NCBI RefSeq assembly: GCF_021869535.1
Contig: NW_026262712.1
Location: forward strand, 63,854,100 to 63,918,099
Direction of reading: 5' to 3'
Origin: Mytilus californianus
Taxonomy: Eukaryota; Mollusca; Bivalvia; Mytilida; Mytilidae
DNA: 64,000 nucleotides
This document shows positions 24,483 through 37,604 of this stretch, piece by piece; the stretch's first letter is position 1, and every line of letters starts with the position of its first letter. A program made the position numbers and the translations under genes. The notes below the pieces were generated by a model, which worked only from the letters and a program-made list of their open reading frames with translations, was not told the DNA's origin and made no database searches.

Positions 24483-24702
24483 TTTTTATAAAACAAGAAT
24501 GACATGCTGATATTCAAATGTCTTGCCTGCTATACTGATCATGATTGATTTCATGTTGAAATCTTTTAGATAAAGGTTTTACTACAAATATCACATAAAA
24601 TTAACATAATCAATCATTAATGTAAATAGGTCAAGGTGAGATGAAACCTGCCAGTAACCAACATGAACACCTTAAGCTTACAATAATTCCATACACCAAT
24701 AT
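24483..24702 (+). repeat. Family-C head and partial monomer
   Basis: AAGAATGACATGCTGATATTC plus TGTCTTGCCTGC head, then a shortened monomer. It is interrupted by the old family-A element. Confidence 0.55.
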
Positions 24703-26335
24703 GAGGGGTGCAGCTTATTAGGACTGCAGAGGTTGAACCCTGAACAGTTGGGGCAAGTATGGACACTACATTCAAGCTTGATAGAGCTCTGAATTTGGAT
24801 TGTGATTGAATATTTGACACAGCATAGGTTTCTGACACAGAAGGAATGTGGTCAAAGAACTGAAAAATTTGAAATATGACTTTTACCTATTATGGTCCAA
24901 TATCCAAATTCCAATACCTAAATACACAGTCTATATTCAGCATATCTAAGTACACCAAGAATTTAATTAATTTATGTTTTAATGGACAATACGAGCTAAG
25001 TTTTTAAAGGAGTTTGCTTCATCAAAAAATATAGCATTCTAAAAATAAATTTATACAGAATAACAAAATAAACCTACTATGAAGTTCTTCAAAAAAATTT
25101 ACAAAAAAAAATGGAAAAACAATTTCCAAAATATCATTCATCATTAATTGATTAATACAATGTCCTTAACAAATCTATAAAACTTACCTCTTATCATTTT
25201 TCAAAGTATCTAATAATGAACATTAAATTTCAAACTATATTTATACATTATTTCTAAAATTAGAATTAGAATCTATTTTTTCTATGAATCTACTAACAAA
25301 TTACAATTTCTATTAATTGTTCCATTCTGAATTTGGATTGTGATAAAATATTTGACACAAAATAGGTTTCTGACACAGAATGAATGTTGTCTATTAAAGA
25401 ACTTAAATATTTGAAATTGGACATTTACCTATTATGGTCCAATATCCAAAATCTAAATACATGGTTAGATTCAGCATATCAAAGAACCCCCAAGAATTCA
25501 ATTTTTGTTAAAATCAAATTATGTTCAATTTTGGACCCTTTTGGACCTTAATGTGGACCAATCTAAAAACCGGGCTCAAAATCAAAAATCTAAATTACAA
25601 GGTTATATTCCGCACACCAGAGAACCCAAAGAATTCAATTTTTGTTAAAATCAAGCTAAGTTTAATTTTGGACCCTCTGGACCTCATAGTGGACCGATTT
25701 AAAAACGGGATCCAAAATCTAAATACACAGTTAGATTCAGCATATTAAAGAACCCCAAGAAAACAAGACATTGAATTAAACCCCATTGAAATTGGTCAAG
25801 AAATAAGAAATTTATACAAGAATTAGAAAAGTATTGTTTTTGGCATCTTTTTCCGGTTGGGGTCATAAACACCAAGATAAATCGTCAACCTTCCTTTTTT
25901 GGTATGGAAACTTGTTGTACAATTGTATAGAGATCCATAGACTTATATATAATTATACTCCAGTTATTGTCCTGAAACATGAAAATCCTAGTTTTTTGGC
26001 CCCTAATTCCTAAACAATAAGGGCCATAACCCTAAATTCAATCCCAAACTTTCTTTTGAGGTATGAAACCTTGTTGTACAATTTCATAGAGATCCATACA
26101 CTTATACACAAGTTATTGTCCTGAAACAAGAAAAATGCTTGTTTTTGGCCCCTAATTCCTAAACAGTTAGGACAACCCCCAAAATCAATCCCAACCTTTG
26201 TTTTGTGGTATGGAACCTTGTGGTACAATTTCATAGAGATCCATACACTTATATTCAAGTTATTGTCTGGAAACCAAATGTCTTCGGACCACAAAGACAA
26301 CATTGTCATAGTATTAAAATTTTGCGGTCATTTAA
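24703..26335 (+). mobile_element. Old, decayed family-A element
   Basis: Degenerate head (GGTGCAGCTTATTAGGACTG, then AACCCTGAACAGTTGGGGCA), AT-rich filler, ~132-bp monomers at 25440-25760 and ~160-bp monomers at 25850-26270. A damaged tail (TCTTCGGACCACAAAG...TTTTGCGGTCATTTAAA) follows. Both head and tail motifs are mutated compared with 13615-14757. Confidence 0.65.
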
Positions 26336-28252
26336 AATTATTTCACTAATTGCTCATAAAAACAGACCTAACCAAGAAAACTTATTTAACATTGATTATA
26401 TGAATCATAATAAAATGCTTCGCTGGGGCACAGCTTGATACGACCGCAGAGGTCGAACCCTGAACAGTTGGGGCAAGTATGGACACAACATTCAAGCTTG
26501 AAACAGCTCTGAATTTGGATTGTTATTAAATATTTGACACAGCATAGGTTTCTGACACAGAAAGAATGTGGTCTAAGAACTTGAATTTTTTTTAATTTAC
26601 CTATTATGGTCCAATGTCCAAAATCAAAATACATGGTTAGATTCAGCATATCAAAGAACCCCATATATTCAATTTTTGTTAAAATCAAACAAAGTTTAAT
26701 TTTGGACCCCAACTTGGACAAACTTGAAAACTGGGCCCATAATCAAAAATCTAAACACATGTTTAGATTCAGCATATCAAAGAACCCTAAGAATTCAATT
26801 TTTGCTAAAATCAAACTAAGTTTAATTTTGGACCCTTTGGACCTTAATGTAGACCAATTTAACAAACGGGACTTAAAATTAAAAATCTAAAGACACGGTT
26901 AGATTTGGAATATCAAAGAACCCCAATAATTCAATATTTGATGAAATCAAACAAAGTTTAATTTTGGACCCTTTTGACCTCAATATGAACCAATTTGATA
27001 GCGGGGCCCACAAATAAAAAATCTAAATTCATGGTTAGATTCAGCATATCAAAGAACCCCATATATTCAATTTTTGTTGAAATCAAAAAAAGTTTAATTT
27101 TGGACCCCAACTTGGACCAACTTGAAAACTGGGCCCATAATCAAAAATCTAAACACATGTTTAGATTCAGCATATCAAAGAACCCCAAGAATTCAATTTT
27201 TGTTAAAATCAAACTAAGTTTAATTTTGGACCCTTTGGACCTCAATGAAGACCAATTTAAAAAACGGGACCCAAATTAAAAATCTAAAAACACGGTTAGA
27301 TTTGGCATAGTAAAGAACCCCAATAATTCAATTTCTGATGAAATCAAACAAAGTTTAATTTTGGACCCTTTTAACCTCAATATGAACCAATTTGATAGCA
27401 GGGTCTACAAATAAAAAATCTAAATACATGGTTAGATTCAGCATATCAATGAACCTCATATATTCAATTTTTGTTGAAATCAAACAAAGTTTAATTTTGG
27501 ACCCCAATTTGGACCAACTTGAAAACTGGGCCCATAATCAAAAATATAAATACATGGGAGATTCAGCATATCAAAGAACCCCATATATTCAATTTTTGTT
27601 GAAATCAAACAAAGTTTAAATACTGGACCCTATCTTGCACCAACTTGAAAACTGGGCCCATAATCAAAAATCTAAACACATGTTTAGATTCAGCATATCA
27701 AAGAACCCCAAGAATTCAATTTTTGCTAAAATCAAACTAAGTTTAATTTTGGACCCTTTGGACCTTAATGTAGACCAATTTAAAAAACAGGACCCAAAAT
27801 TAAAAATCTAAATACACGGTTAGATTTGGAATATCAAAGAACCCCAATAATTCAATTTCAGATGAAATCAAACAAAGTTTAATTTTGGACCCTTTTGACC
27901 TCAATATGAACCAATTTGATAACGGGGTCCACAAATAAAAAATCTGAATACATGGTTAGATTCAGCATATCAAAGAACCCCATATATTCAATTTTTGTTG
28001 AAATCAAACAAAGTTTAATTTTGGACCCCAATTTGGACCAACTTGAAAACTGGGCCAAAAATCAAAAATCTAAATACATGTTTAGATTCAGCATATCAAA
28101 GAACCTCATATATTCAATTTTTGCTAAAATCAAACAAAGTTTAATTTTGGACCCTTTGGACCTTCATAAGGATTTTTTTGTAAATAAAAAAGATGCAACA
28201 TTTGCAGATATTTTTACTGGTCTTCCTTTATAAATATGCATTTCTTTAAACA

Positions 28253-28327
28253 TAATTTAAAAGCAGTGTAAGGGAAGTAACCAAAACGTTGTATTTGGAT
28301 TACCTCCCTTACACTGTTTTAAATTAT
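28253..28327. repeat. 75-bp palindrome (MITE-like)
   Basis: AGCAGTGTAAGGGAAGTAAC pairs with the complement GATTACCTCCCTTACACTG. Sister palindromes lie at 30724-30812, 50050-50135, 50165-50240, 51592-51672 and 51705-51778, always within family-A elements. Confidence 0.85.
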
Positions 28328-28343
28328 CTTTATTGTTCATTAA

Positions 28344-30708
28344 GGTGGCAGTTACCAGTTTTGGTGTACCAGAACATGTGTCCCACGCAGAAATTTGGTT
28401 ATAGTTAAGCATTGAGGTATATAATTGCATCATGTGGACTGAAAAAATAAATGAATGTAAATTCTAGGCTATTGTACTACACAAGTAAGTAGTTGCATAC
28501 ACAGGTTGGGGATTTCCTTCACAAATGGGTCCAATCAGAAGTCAAAATTGTGGTCTCCTCACTTGACGGCATCCAATCAAAGTGGGGAAAAACTTCAGTT
28601 TTATGTAAACAAAAATATCTTGAGATTTTGATGGTAAGGATAGGTTCGGACAAGGCTCTAATTCACTGAATATCATTTATCTCTTGAATTTTGCCTAAAA
28701 TTCTTGTCGGCTTTTAGCAGGATTCTGCAGGTAAGGATTAGATTGGTATCAGAGCATCACATTTTTTGCCTTATTTGCAATGCATTTATAAATTTTAAAA
28801 TATCCATGCTGGACAGACACCCAAATTTAAAGGTTTTCTATATATTCACATAAGCACGCACACATCTTAGTTACTTGAATCCATACATTTTATTTGTATA
28901 TAAGCTTGAATGAATTTTCAAGAAAATAAAATCATAAATCCATGAAATTCTAAAGATTTATTGTAAAATAACTGGTTTCTGCCACCTTAAGCCTAAACAT
29001 GATTTTAACATATCACAAAATGTGCCTTTTTAAGGGTTCTACAGGTGTGTGGTGTTACATTTCTTTTATTCACAGTCAATGTATAGGTCTGTTTGGAAGA
29101 AAATAGTTTTTACATGGATTTTAAGAATTATCAAATATCAAGACAGATAACTCTGTATACCAATACAAACAATGACACTCAATTGATTAGTTTTAAAATG
29201 ATTATATTCACCAAACAATGATTTTATATCATAAAATATATAAAAATAGCAATTACAAAGAGAGAAAAAAGTAAAATAAGCCTCAGCATAGCACTAGAAA
29301 AAGCTGATTATACTGTATATTACCTGTTATAATGGTTTATTTCACATGATATGGACATTTTCTTATTTATTTATTTTTTAACTATGAATATATGAATTCT
29401 TCTTTTTTTATAGGTCTACTACATAGTTGATACTGTAGGACAGGCTACAGAAATAAGAAAACTGGTCTCTCTCATCAGCAATAGTGTGGCAATTCTAAAA
29501 TTTCAACATGCGGCCTACACAGCTAGCTCATGTGGAGAAGAGATATGAGACTGATTGCGAATAAATGTACACTTAGTTTAGTGCAGCATGGATCTACAAA
29601 GTGAAATATATGTACCAAAAATATTAGTTTATTCAAAACTAAGCCTTTTTCAGCACTGCAGTCAACAGAACAGTGATAGTGACAAGAATTGAGACTATTT
29701 AATACCTCAAACAATGAAAAAATACTTCCTGAGATCAGTTGTAAGTGGTTTTATATCATGCATGAAACAATAAACTAAAGTATTTTTGAGAACTGTTGGA
29801 TAATTCATACACTGTACCAGAAAACTCACACAATAAAATTTATTAAATATGAACACAATCCTTTTTTTCTATTTTTTTTGCATTCAAAACAGTTTGACGG
29901 CAAAAGACACAAATATTGCTTTAATAAATTTGGTCTTACAAAGCCTATTAATGTTTTTTTTTGTGCCGTAACCATATGCACTGCATGTATTTTTAATGGT
30001 AAATAACTACAGAACTCAATCAGACTAAAAAAATGGAAATATATTCTTTTTAATAAGTGGTTAAAGGTGGCAGGTACCAGTTTTGGTGTACCAGAACATG
30101 TGTCCCATGCAGAAATTTGGTTATAGTTAAGCATTGAGGTATATAATTGCATCATGTGGACTGAAAAAATAAATGAATGTAAATTCTAGGCTATTGTACT
30201 ACACAAGTAAGTAGTTGCATACACAGGTTGGGGATTTCCTTCACAAATGGGTCCAATCAGAAGTCAAAATTGTGGTCTCCTCACTTGACGGCATCCAATC
30301 AAAGTGGGGAAAAACTTCAGTTTTATGTAAACAAAAATATCTTGAGATTTTGATGGTAAGGATAGGTTCGGACAAGGCTCTAATTCACTGAATATCATTT
30401 ATCTCTTGAATTTTGCCTAAAATTCTTGTCGGCTTTTAGCAGCATTCTGCAGGTAAGGATTAGATTGGTATCAGAGCATCACATTTTTTGCCTTATTTGC
30501 AATGCATTTATAAATTTTAAAATATCCATGCTGGACAGACACCCAAATTTAAAGGTTTTCTATATATTCACATAAGCACGCACACATCTTAGTTACTTGA
30601 ATCCATACATTTTATTTGTATATAAGCTTGAATGAATTTTCAAGAAAATAAAATCATAAATCCATGAAATTCTAAAGATTTATTGTAAAATAACTGGTTT
30701 CTGCCACC
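28344..30708. mobile_element. 2.4-kb composite unit: two 643-bp repeats around 1.08 kb
   Basis: Direct copies at 28344-28986 and 30066-30708 are each 643 bp and differ by only a few bases by eye. Each begins GGTGGCAG and ends CTGCCACC. TAA flanks the whole unit (28341-28343, 30709-30711). The reversed sister element at about 50145 has the empty site, reading TTCATTAACCATT. Inner borders carry TTAA (28987) and TTAAA (30061). It could be two MITEs moving as a unit, or terminal direct repeats of a small retroelement; the absence of TG...CA ends is against an ordinary LTR. Confidence 0.75.
29414..29548 (+). other. Exon-like ORF, 44 codons plus stop, no recognised product
   Basis: A T-rich tract and TAG (29401-29413) precede an open frame of 44 codons ending TGA at 29548. 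AATAAA follows at about 29560, so it looks like a 3'-terminal exon. The peptide begins VYYIVDTVGQATEIRKL, then SLISNSVAILKF, and has balanced composition unlike the repeat ORFs around it. It has no in-frame ATG and no visible upstream exon. It lies in the 1.08-kb segment between two 643-bp repeats, so it may be a captured gene fragment. I do not recognise the family. A chance ORF is possible. Confidence 0.3.
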
Positions 30709-30723
30709 TAACCATTACTTTAT

Positions 30724-30812
30724 ACATAATTTAAAAGCAGTGTAAGGGAGATAATTTCAATGATGTATTTGATTTATCTCCCTTACACTGCTTTAAATTA
30801 TGTTTTGTACTA
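30724..30812. repeat. Second palindromic block of the long family-A element
   Basis: AGCAGTGTAAGGGAGATAAT pairs with ATTTATCTCCCTTACACTGC around a short loop. Confidence 0.85.
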
Positions 30813-31237
30813 AAGTATTTGTCCATTAACCAGGACAACCTTGTTTTTCCCCCTTTTTTGCCCCTAATTCCTAAACGGTTTGAGCCATAACCCCCCAAAG
30901 CAAATCCTAACCATCCCTTTGTGGTATGGAAACTTGTAGTATAATTTCAGAGAGATCCATACACCGTTCCACAGTTATTGTCTGGAAACTAGAAAATGCT
31001 TATTTTTGGCCCCTTTTTGGCCACTAATTCCTTAACTGTTGGTACCATAACCCCCAAAATCAATCCCAACCTTCCTTTTGTGGTATTTAACTTATGGTCA
31101 AATTTCAAAAAGATCCATTCACTTAAACTAAAGTTAGAGTGCGAAAACCAATGTGTCTTCGGACGACGACGCCGGACGACCACGACAACGCCAATGTCAT
31201 ACCAATATACGACCACAAAATTTTTTTGCGGTCGTAT

Positions 31238-32192
31238 AAAAATGAGATTAAGGTCAGATGATACCTGACAGTCAGACATGTACAACTTACAATCATTCCA
31301 TAGACCAAATATAGTTAACCTATTGCATATATATATACATGTAGTATCTGAGATAAGAACCAAACAATGTAAACTTAACATTTACCAATGAACCATGAAG
31401 GTCAGATGATACATATACAATATGTATGGACATTCACAGAAAATATGAAATCTATTTGCATGAGCTTTAGCAACAGGACGAAAAGCGAGGCTTGCCGAGC
31501 TTTTCTCCTGTTTTGTATTGAGTACAAATAAATTTTATATTTTCCAGCAGTGCACATATTTTGTTTTTATCCTGTAAATTACATCTAGCACTTTATGGTT
31601 TAGTTCTTTAACTCCAAATAGCTATCTTTGTTATTTCGAAGAAATCAACAGGGTTTTAAATTTTGACCAAAAATAAGACCCCAAAATGAACTGTCACCCA
31701 AAAAGAAATATTCACATTCCCGTTTGCTCTATATGGAAGCGGAGTAACAGGAGACTTTATTTGAACAAGTACAAGTGAAATGAAAATGAGGTCAAGGTTA
31801 GATAATACCAACCAGACAGACATGTACACTTTACAATCATTCCATACACCAAATATAGTTGACTTATTGGTTATAGTTACGTATCTAAATGACAGACCAA
31901 AACACAAAAACTTAACATTGACCAATGAACCATGAAAATGAGGTCAAGGTCCAATGAAACTTGCATGACTGACATATACACCTTACTATCATTCCATACA
32001 CCAAATACAGTTCAACTCTGCTTATATTATAGTGTCTCAGAAACGGGCCTAATCATGTAACTTTAATCTTGATAACTGATCCATGAAATGAGGTTGAGGT
32101 CAGATGAACCAGGACAAGTAGAGATGCAAGGATTGGGTAGACCAAATATTATCATCCTATTACTAATAATATGTGAGAAATTCATAAAATAA
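31238..32192 (+). repeat. Family-C monomers and unassigned filler
   Basis: Family-C monomers at 31238-31400 and 31780-32192 flank about 380 bp of unassigned sequence. That stretch includes a small hairpin near 31470-31512 (CAACAGGA / TCTCCTGTT). No coding signal. Confidence 0.6.
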
Positions 32193-33475
32193 TAAAATGC
32201 TCCGCTGGGCACAGCTTGATACGACTGCAGAGGTCGAACCCTGAACAGTTGGGGCAAGTATGGACACAACATTCAAGCTTGATACAGCACTGAATTTGGA
32301 TTGTGATTAAATATTTGACACAGCACAGGTTTCTGACACAGAATGAATGTGGTCTAAGAACTAAAGAATTTTTAATTTACCTATTCAAACCATATCATTA
32401 TTATTTGCTTTTATATATAAATCAGAAATAACCAATTTAAAATGGAAAATTTTAAAGAAAAAAAAAGGAAAAAAAAATCCCCCCCCCCCCAAATTTTTTG
32501 AACCCCCTTATGATTCATCACCCCAAAACTCAATCCCAGCCTTCCCTTTGTGGTATGGTACCTTGCAGTACAATTTCAGAGAGATCCATACATTTGAACA
32601 CAAGCTATTGTCTGGAAACTAGAATAAAATGCTCCGCAGGGCGCAGCTTGATACGACCGCAGAGGTCGAACCCTGAACAGTTGGGGCAAGTATGGACACA
32701 ACTATCAAGCTTGATACAGCTCTGAATTTGGATTGTGATTAAATATTTGACACAGCATAGGTTTCTGACACAGAATGAATGTGGTCTAAGAACTTAAAAA
32801 TTTTAAATTGGACATTCACCTATTATGGTCCAATATCCAAAATCTAAATACATGGTTAGATTCACCATATCAAAGAACCGCAAGAATTCAATTTTTGATG
32901 AAATCAAAAAAAGTTTAATTTTGGACCCTTTTGACCTCAATGTGGACAAAGTTGATAACAGGGCCCAAAAATCTAAATACATGGTTAGATTCAGCATATC
33001 AAAGAACCCCATATATTCAATTTTTGTTGAAATCAAACAAAGTTTAATTTTGGACCCCGATTTGGACCAACTTGAAAACTGGGCCCATAATCAAAAATCT
33101 AAATACATGTTTAGATTCAGCATATCAAAGAACACTAAAAATTCAATTTTTGTTCAAATCAAACTAAGTTTAATTTTGGACCCTTTGGACCTTAATGTAG
33201 ACCAATTTGAAAACGGAACCAAAAATTAAGAATCTAAATACACGGTTAGATTCGGCATATCAAAGAACCCCAATAATTCAATTTTTGATGAAATCAAACA
33301 AAGTTAAATTTTGGACCCTTTGGACCTCAATGTGGACCAATTTAAAAACGGGGCCCAAAATCCAAAAACTTAATACACGGTTAAATTCAGCATATTTATA
33401 AAGAACCCCAAGAATTCAAGAATAAAACCCCATTGAAATTGATCAAGAAATAAGCAATTTATAAGAAGTATCTTC

Positions 33476-33705
33476 TTTTGCACAATACTGTGCAATTGAA
33501 TATTTCTTGCTATTGCGCAATACTGTACAATTGACAATTTCTTGCTATTGCGCAATATTGTGCTATTGGATATTTCTTGCTAATGCGCAATACTGTGCAA
33601 TTGAAGATTTCTTGCTATTGCGCAATACTGTGCAATTGAAGATTTCTTGCTATTGTGCAATACTGTGCAATTGAAAATTTCTTGCTATTGCACAATACTT
33701 ATTAT
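33476..33705 (+). repeat. 35-bp tandem array, first copy
   Basis: About six units of TTGCTATTGCGCAATACTGT followed by GCAATTGAAGATTTC. TTGCGCAA and CAATTG are self-complementary, so each unit can fold. Single traces of the unit are also in the family-B element near 7395-7440. Confidence 0.9.
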
Positions 33706-35802
33706 ATAAAACTTTACACATCCTGTTTGGTGTGTATCCCCTTCCATATCATTATTATTTGCTTTTAAATATAAATCAGAAATAACCAACTTAAAATGGA
33801 ATATTTCAAAAGAAAAAAAAAAGGAAAAAAAGAAAAAAAAAGAAAAAAAAAAAATCCCCCCCCCAAATTTTTTGAACCCCCTTATGATTCATCACCCCCA
33901 AACTCAATCCCAGCCTTCCCTTTGAGGTATGGTACCTTGCAGTACAATTTCATAGAGATCCATACACTTGAACACAAGTTATTGTCTGGAAACTAGAAAA
34001 ATGCTTGTTTTTTTGCCCCTTTTTGGCCCCCAAATTCCTAAACGTTTAGGGCAATTACACCCAAACTCAAACCCAGCTTTCCCTTTGTGATATGCAACCT
34101 TGTAGTACAATTTCATAAAGATCCATACACTTACACACAAGTTATTGTCCTGAAACTAGAAAAATGCTTGTTTTTTTGCCCCTTTTTGGCCCCTAATTCC
34201 TAAAATTTTGAGGCAATTACACCCAAAATCAATCCCAGCCTTCCCTTTGTGGTATGGTACCTTGCAGTACAATTTCAGAGAGATCCATACACTTGAACAC
34301 AAGTTATTGTCTGGAAACTAGAAAAATGCTTATTTTTGGCCCCTTATTCCTAAACGTTTTGGGCAATAACCCCCAAAATCAATCCCAGCCTTCCCTTTGT
34401 GGTATGGTACCTTGCAGTACAATTTCATAGAGATCCATACACTTGAACACAAGTTATTGTCTGGAAACTAGAAAAATGCTTGTTTTTTTGCCCCTTTTTG
34501 GCCCCAAATTCCTAAACGTTTAGGGCAATTACCCCCAAACTCAAACCCAGCTTTCCCTTTGTGATATGGAACTTTGTAGTACAATTTCATAAAGATCCAT
34601 ACACTTACACACAAGTTATTGTCCTGAAACTAGAAAAATGCTTGTTTTTTTGCCCCTTTTTGGCCCCTAATTCCTAAAATTTTGAGGCAATTACACCCAA
34701 AATCAATCCCAGCCTTCCCTTTGTGGTATGGTACCTTGCAGTACAATTTCAGAGAGATCCATACACTTGAACACAAGTTATTGTCTGGAAACTAGAAAAA
34801 TGCTTATTTTTGGCCCCTTATTCCTAAACGTTTTGGGCAATAACCCCCAAACTCAATTCCAGTATTCCCTTTGTGATATGGAACCTTGTAGTACAATTTC
34901 ATTAAGATCCATACACTTACACACAAGTTATTGTCATGAAACTAGAATAAAATGCTCCGCAGGGCGCAGCTTGATACGACCGCAGAGGTCGAACCCTGAA
35001 CAGTTGGGGCAAGTATGGACACAACATTCAAGCTTGATACAGCTTTGCATTTGGATTGTGATTAAATATTTGACACAGCATAGGTTTCTGACACAGAATG
35101 AATGTGGTCTAAGAACTTAAAAATTTTAAATTGGACATTCACCTATTATGGTCCAATATCCAAAATCTAAATACATGGTTAGATTCAGCATATCAAAGAA
35201 CCCCAAGAATTCAATTTTTGATGAAATCAAACAAAGTTTAATATTGGACCCTTTTGACCTCAATGTGGACAAAGTTGATAACGGGGCCCAAAAATCAAAA
35301 ATCTAAATACATGGTTAGATTCAGCATATCAAAGAACCCCATATATTCAATTTTTGTTGAAATCAAACAAAGTTTAATTTTGGACCCCGATTTGGACCAA
35401 CTTGAAAACTGGGCCCATTATCAAAAATCTAAATACATGTTTAGATTCGGCATATCAAAGAACCCCTGGAATTCAATTTTTGTTAAAATCAAACTAAGTT
35501 TAATTTTGGACCCTTTGGACCTTAATGTAGACCAATTTGAAAACGGAACCAAAAATTAAGAATCTAAATACACGGTTAGATTCGGCATATCAAAGAACCC
35601 CAATAATTTAATTTTTAATGAAATCAAACAAAGTTTAATTTTGGACCCTTTGGACCTCAATGTGGACCAATTTAAAAACGGCGCCCAAAATCCAAAAACT
35701 TAATACACGGTTAGATTCAGCATATTAAAGAACCCCAAGAATTCAAGAATAAAACCCCATTGAAATTGGTCAAGAAATAAGCAATTTATACGAAGTATCT
35801 TC

Positions 35803-36030
35803 TTTTGCACAATACTGTGCAATTGAATATTTCCTGCTATTGCACAATACTGTACAATTGACAATTTCTTGCTATTGCGCAATATTGTGCTATTGGATAT
35901 TTCTTGCTATTGCGAAATACTGTGCAATTGAAGATTTCTTGCTATTGCGCAATACTGTGCAATTGAAGATTTCTTGCTATTGTGCAATACTGTGCAATTG
36001 AAAATTTCTTGCTATTGCACAATACTTATT
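35803..36030 (+). repeat. 35-bp tandem array, duplicated copy
   Basis: Same array as 33476-33705, shifted by about 2.33 kb, with only scattered base changes. Confidence 0.9.
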
Positions 36031-37604
36031 ATATAAAAATTTACACATCCTGTTTGGTGTGTATCTCCTACCATATCATTATTATTTGCTTTTAAATATA
36101 AATCAGAAATAACCAACTTAAAATGGAAAATTTTAAAAGAAAAAAAAAAGGAAAAAAAGAAAAAAAAGGAAAAAAAAATTCCCCCCCCAAATTTTTTGAA
36201 CCCCCTTATGATTCATCACCCCAAACTCAATCCCAGCCTTCCCTTTGTGGTATGGTACCTTGCAGTACAATTTCAGAGAGATCCATACACTTGAACACAA
36301 GTTATTGTCTGGAAACTAAAAAAAATGTGTTTTTTGGCCCCTTTTTGGCCCCAAATTCCTAAACGTTTAGGGCAATTACCCCCAAACTCAATTCCAGCTT
36401 TCCCTTTGTGATATGGAACCTTGTAGTACAATTTCAGAAAGATCCATACACTTACACACAAGTTATTATCATGAAACTAGAAAAATGCTTGTTTTTTGCC
36501 CCTTTTTTGGCCCCTAATTCCTAATATTTTGAGGCAATTACCCCCAAAATCAATCCCAGCATTCCCTGTGTGATATGGAACCTTGTGGTACAATTTCAGA
36601 GAGATCCATACACTTTAACACAAGTTATTGTCTGGAAACTAGAAAAATGCTTATTTTTGGCCCCTTTTTGGCCCCTTATTCCTAAACGTTTTGGGCAATT
36701 ACCCCCAAACTCAATTCCAGCTTTCCCTTTGTGATATGGAACCTTGTAGTACAAATTCAGAAAGATCCATACACTTACACACAAGTTATTATCATGAAAC
36801 TAGAAAAATGCTTGTTTTTTGCCCCTTTTTTGGCCCCTAATTCCTAAAATTTTGAGGCAATTACCCCCAAAATCAATCCCAGCATTCCTTTTGTGATATG
36901 GAACCTTGTGGTACAGTGTCAGAGAGATCCATACACTTTAACACAAGTTATGTCTGGAAGTTACAAAAATGCTTATTTTTGGCCCCTTTTGGCCCCTAAT
37001 TCCTTTACTGTTGGTACCATAACCCCCAAAATCAATCCCAACCTTCCTTTTGTGGTATTGAACCTTATGGTAAAATTTCATAGAGATCCATTCACTTAAA
37101 CTAAAGTTAGAGTGCGAAAACCAATGTGTCTTCGGACGACGCCGACGACGACGACGCCGGACGACGACGACGACGCCAACGTCATACCAATATACGACCA
37201 CAAAAATTTTTTTGCGGTCGTATAAAAATGCTTGTTTTTTTACCCTTTTTTGGCCCCTTATTCCTAAAATTTGGAGGCACATTACCCCCAAAATCAATCC
37301 CAGCATTCCCTTTGTGATATGGAACCTTGTGGTACAATGTCAGAGAGATCCATACACTAACACACAAGTTATGTCTGGAAGTTACAAAAATGCTTATTTT
37401 TGGCCCCTTTTTGGCCACTAATTCCTTAACTGTTGGTATCATAACCCCCAAAATCAATCCCAACCTTCCTTTTGTGGTATTGAACCTTATGGTAAAATTT
37501 CATAGAGATCCATTCACTTAAACTAAAGTTAGAGTGCTAAAAACCAATTTGTCTTCGGACGATGACGATGACGCCAACATCGTACCAATATACGACGGTC
37601 GTAT

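Larger units (their letters stand above)
26411..31237 (+). mobile_element. Long family-A element, complete, in a family-C monomer
   Basis: Head at 26411 (TAAAATGCTTCGCTGGGG, GATACGACCGCAGAGG), ~132-bp monomers to 28160 (TTAGATTCAGCATATCAAAG, AATTTTGGACCC), a palindromic block, a composite insertion (28344-30708), a second palindrome, ~160-bp monomers and a tail ending TTTTGCGGTCGTAT. Flanks GAATCATAA | AAAAATGAGATTAAGG are one broken family-C monomer. A near copy lies reversed at 49601-54880 without the composite insertion. Confidence 0.85.
32193..37604 (+). mobile_element. Family-A complex with a 2.3-kb tandem duplication
   Basis: Heads at 32193, 32625 and 34948; tails ending at 37223 and 37604. 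The heads at 32625 and 34948 are both preceded by ACTAGAA, and the tail at 37223 is followed by AAAAATGCTTG, so an inner element sits in a ~160-bp monomer reading ACTAGAAAAATGCTTG. The segment from 32625 repeats from 34948 with an offset of about 2.32-2.33 kb through the ~132-bp monomers, the 35-bp array, the poly-A/poly-C stretch and ~160-bp monomers. Confidence 0.75.

Noticed and set aside
26606..28233. Series of ~75-134-residue ORFs with [15 protein letters not shown] repeats (also 32825-33229, 35254-35559 and reversed at 52243-54299)
   Set aside because: Each follows the ~132-bp tandem monomer (divisible by three) of family A; frames break at monomer indels. No independent sign of coding.
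28344..30708. Ordinary LTR retrotransposon with 643-bp LTRs
   Set aside because: Repeats begin GG and end CC rather than TG...CA, no primer-binding or polypurine tract seen, and the duplication is only TAA.
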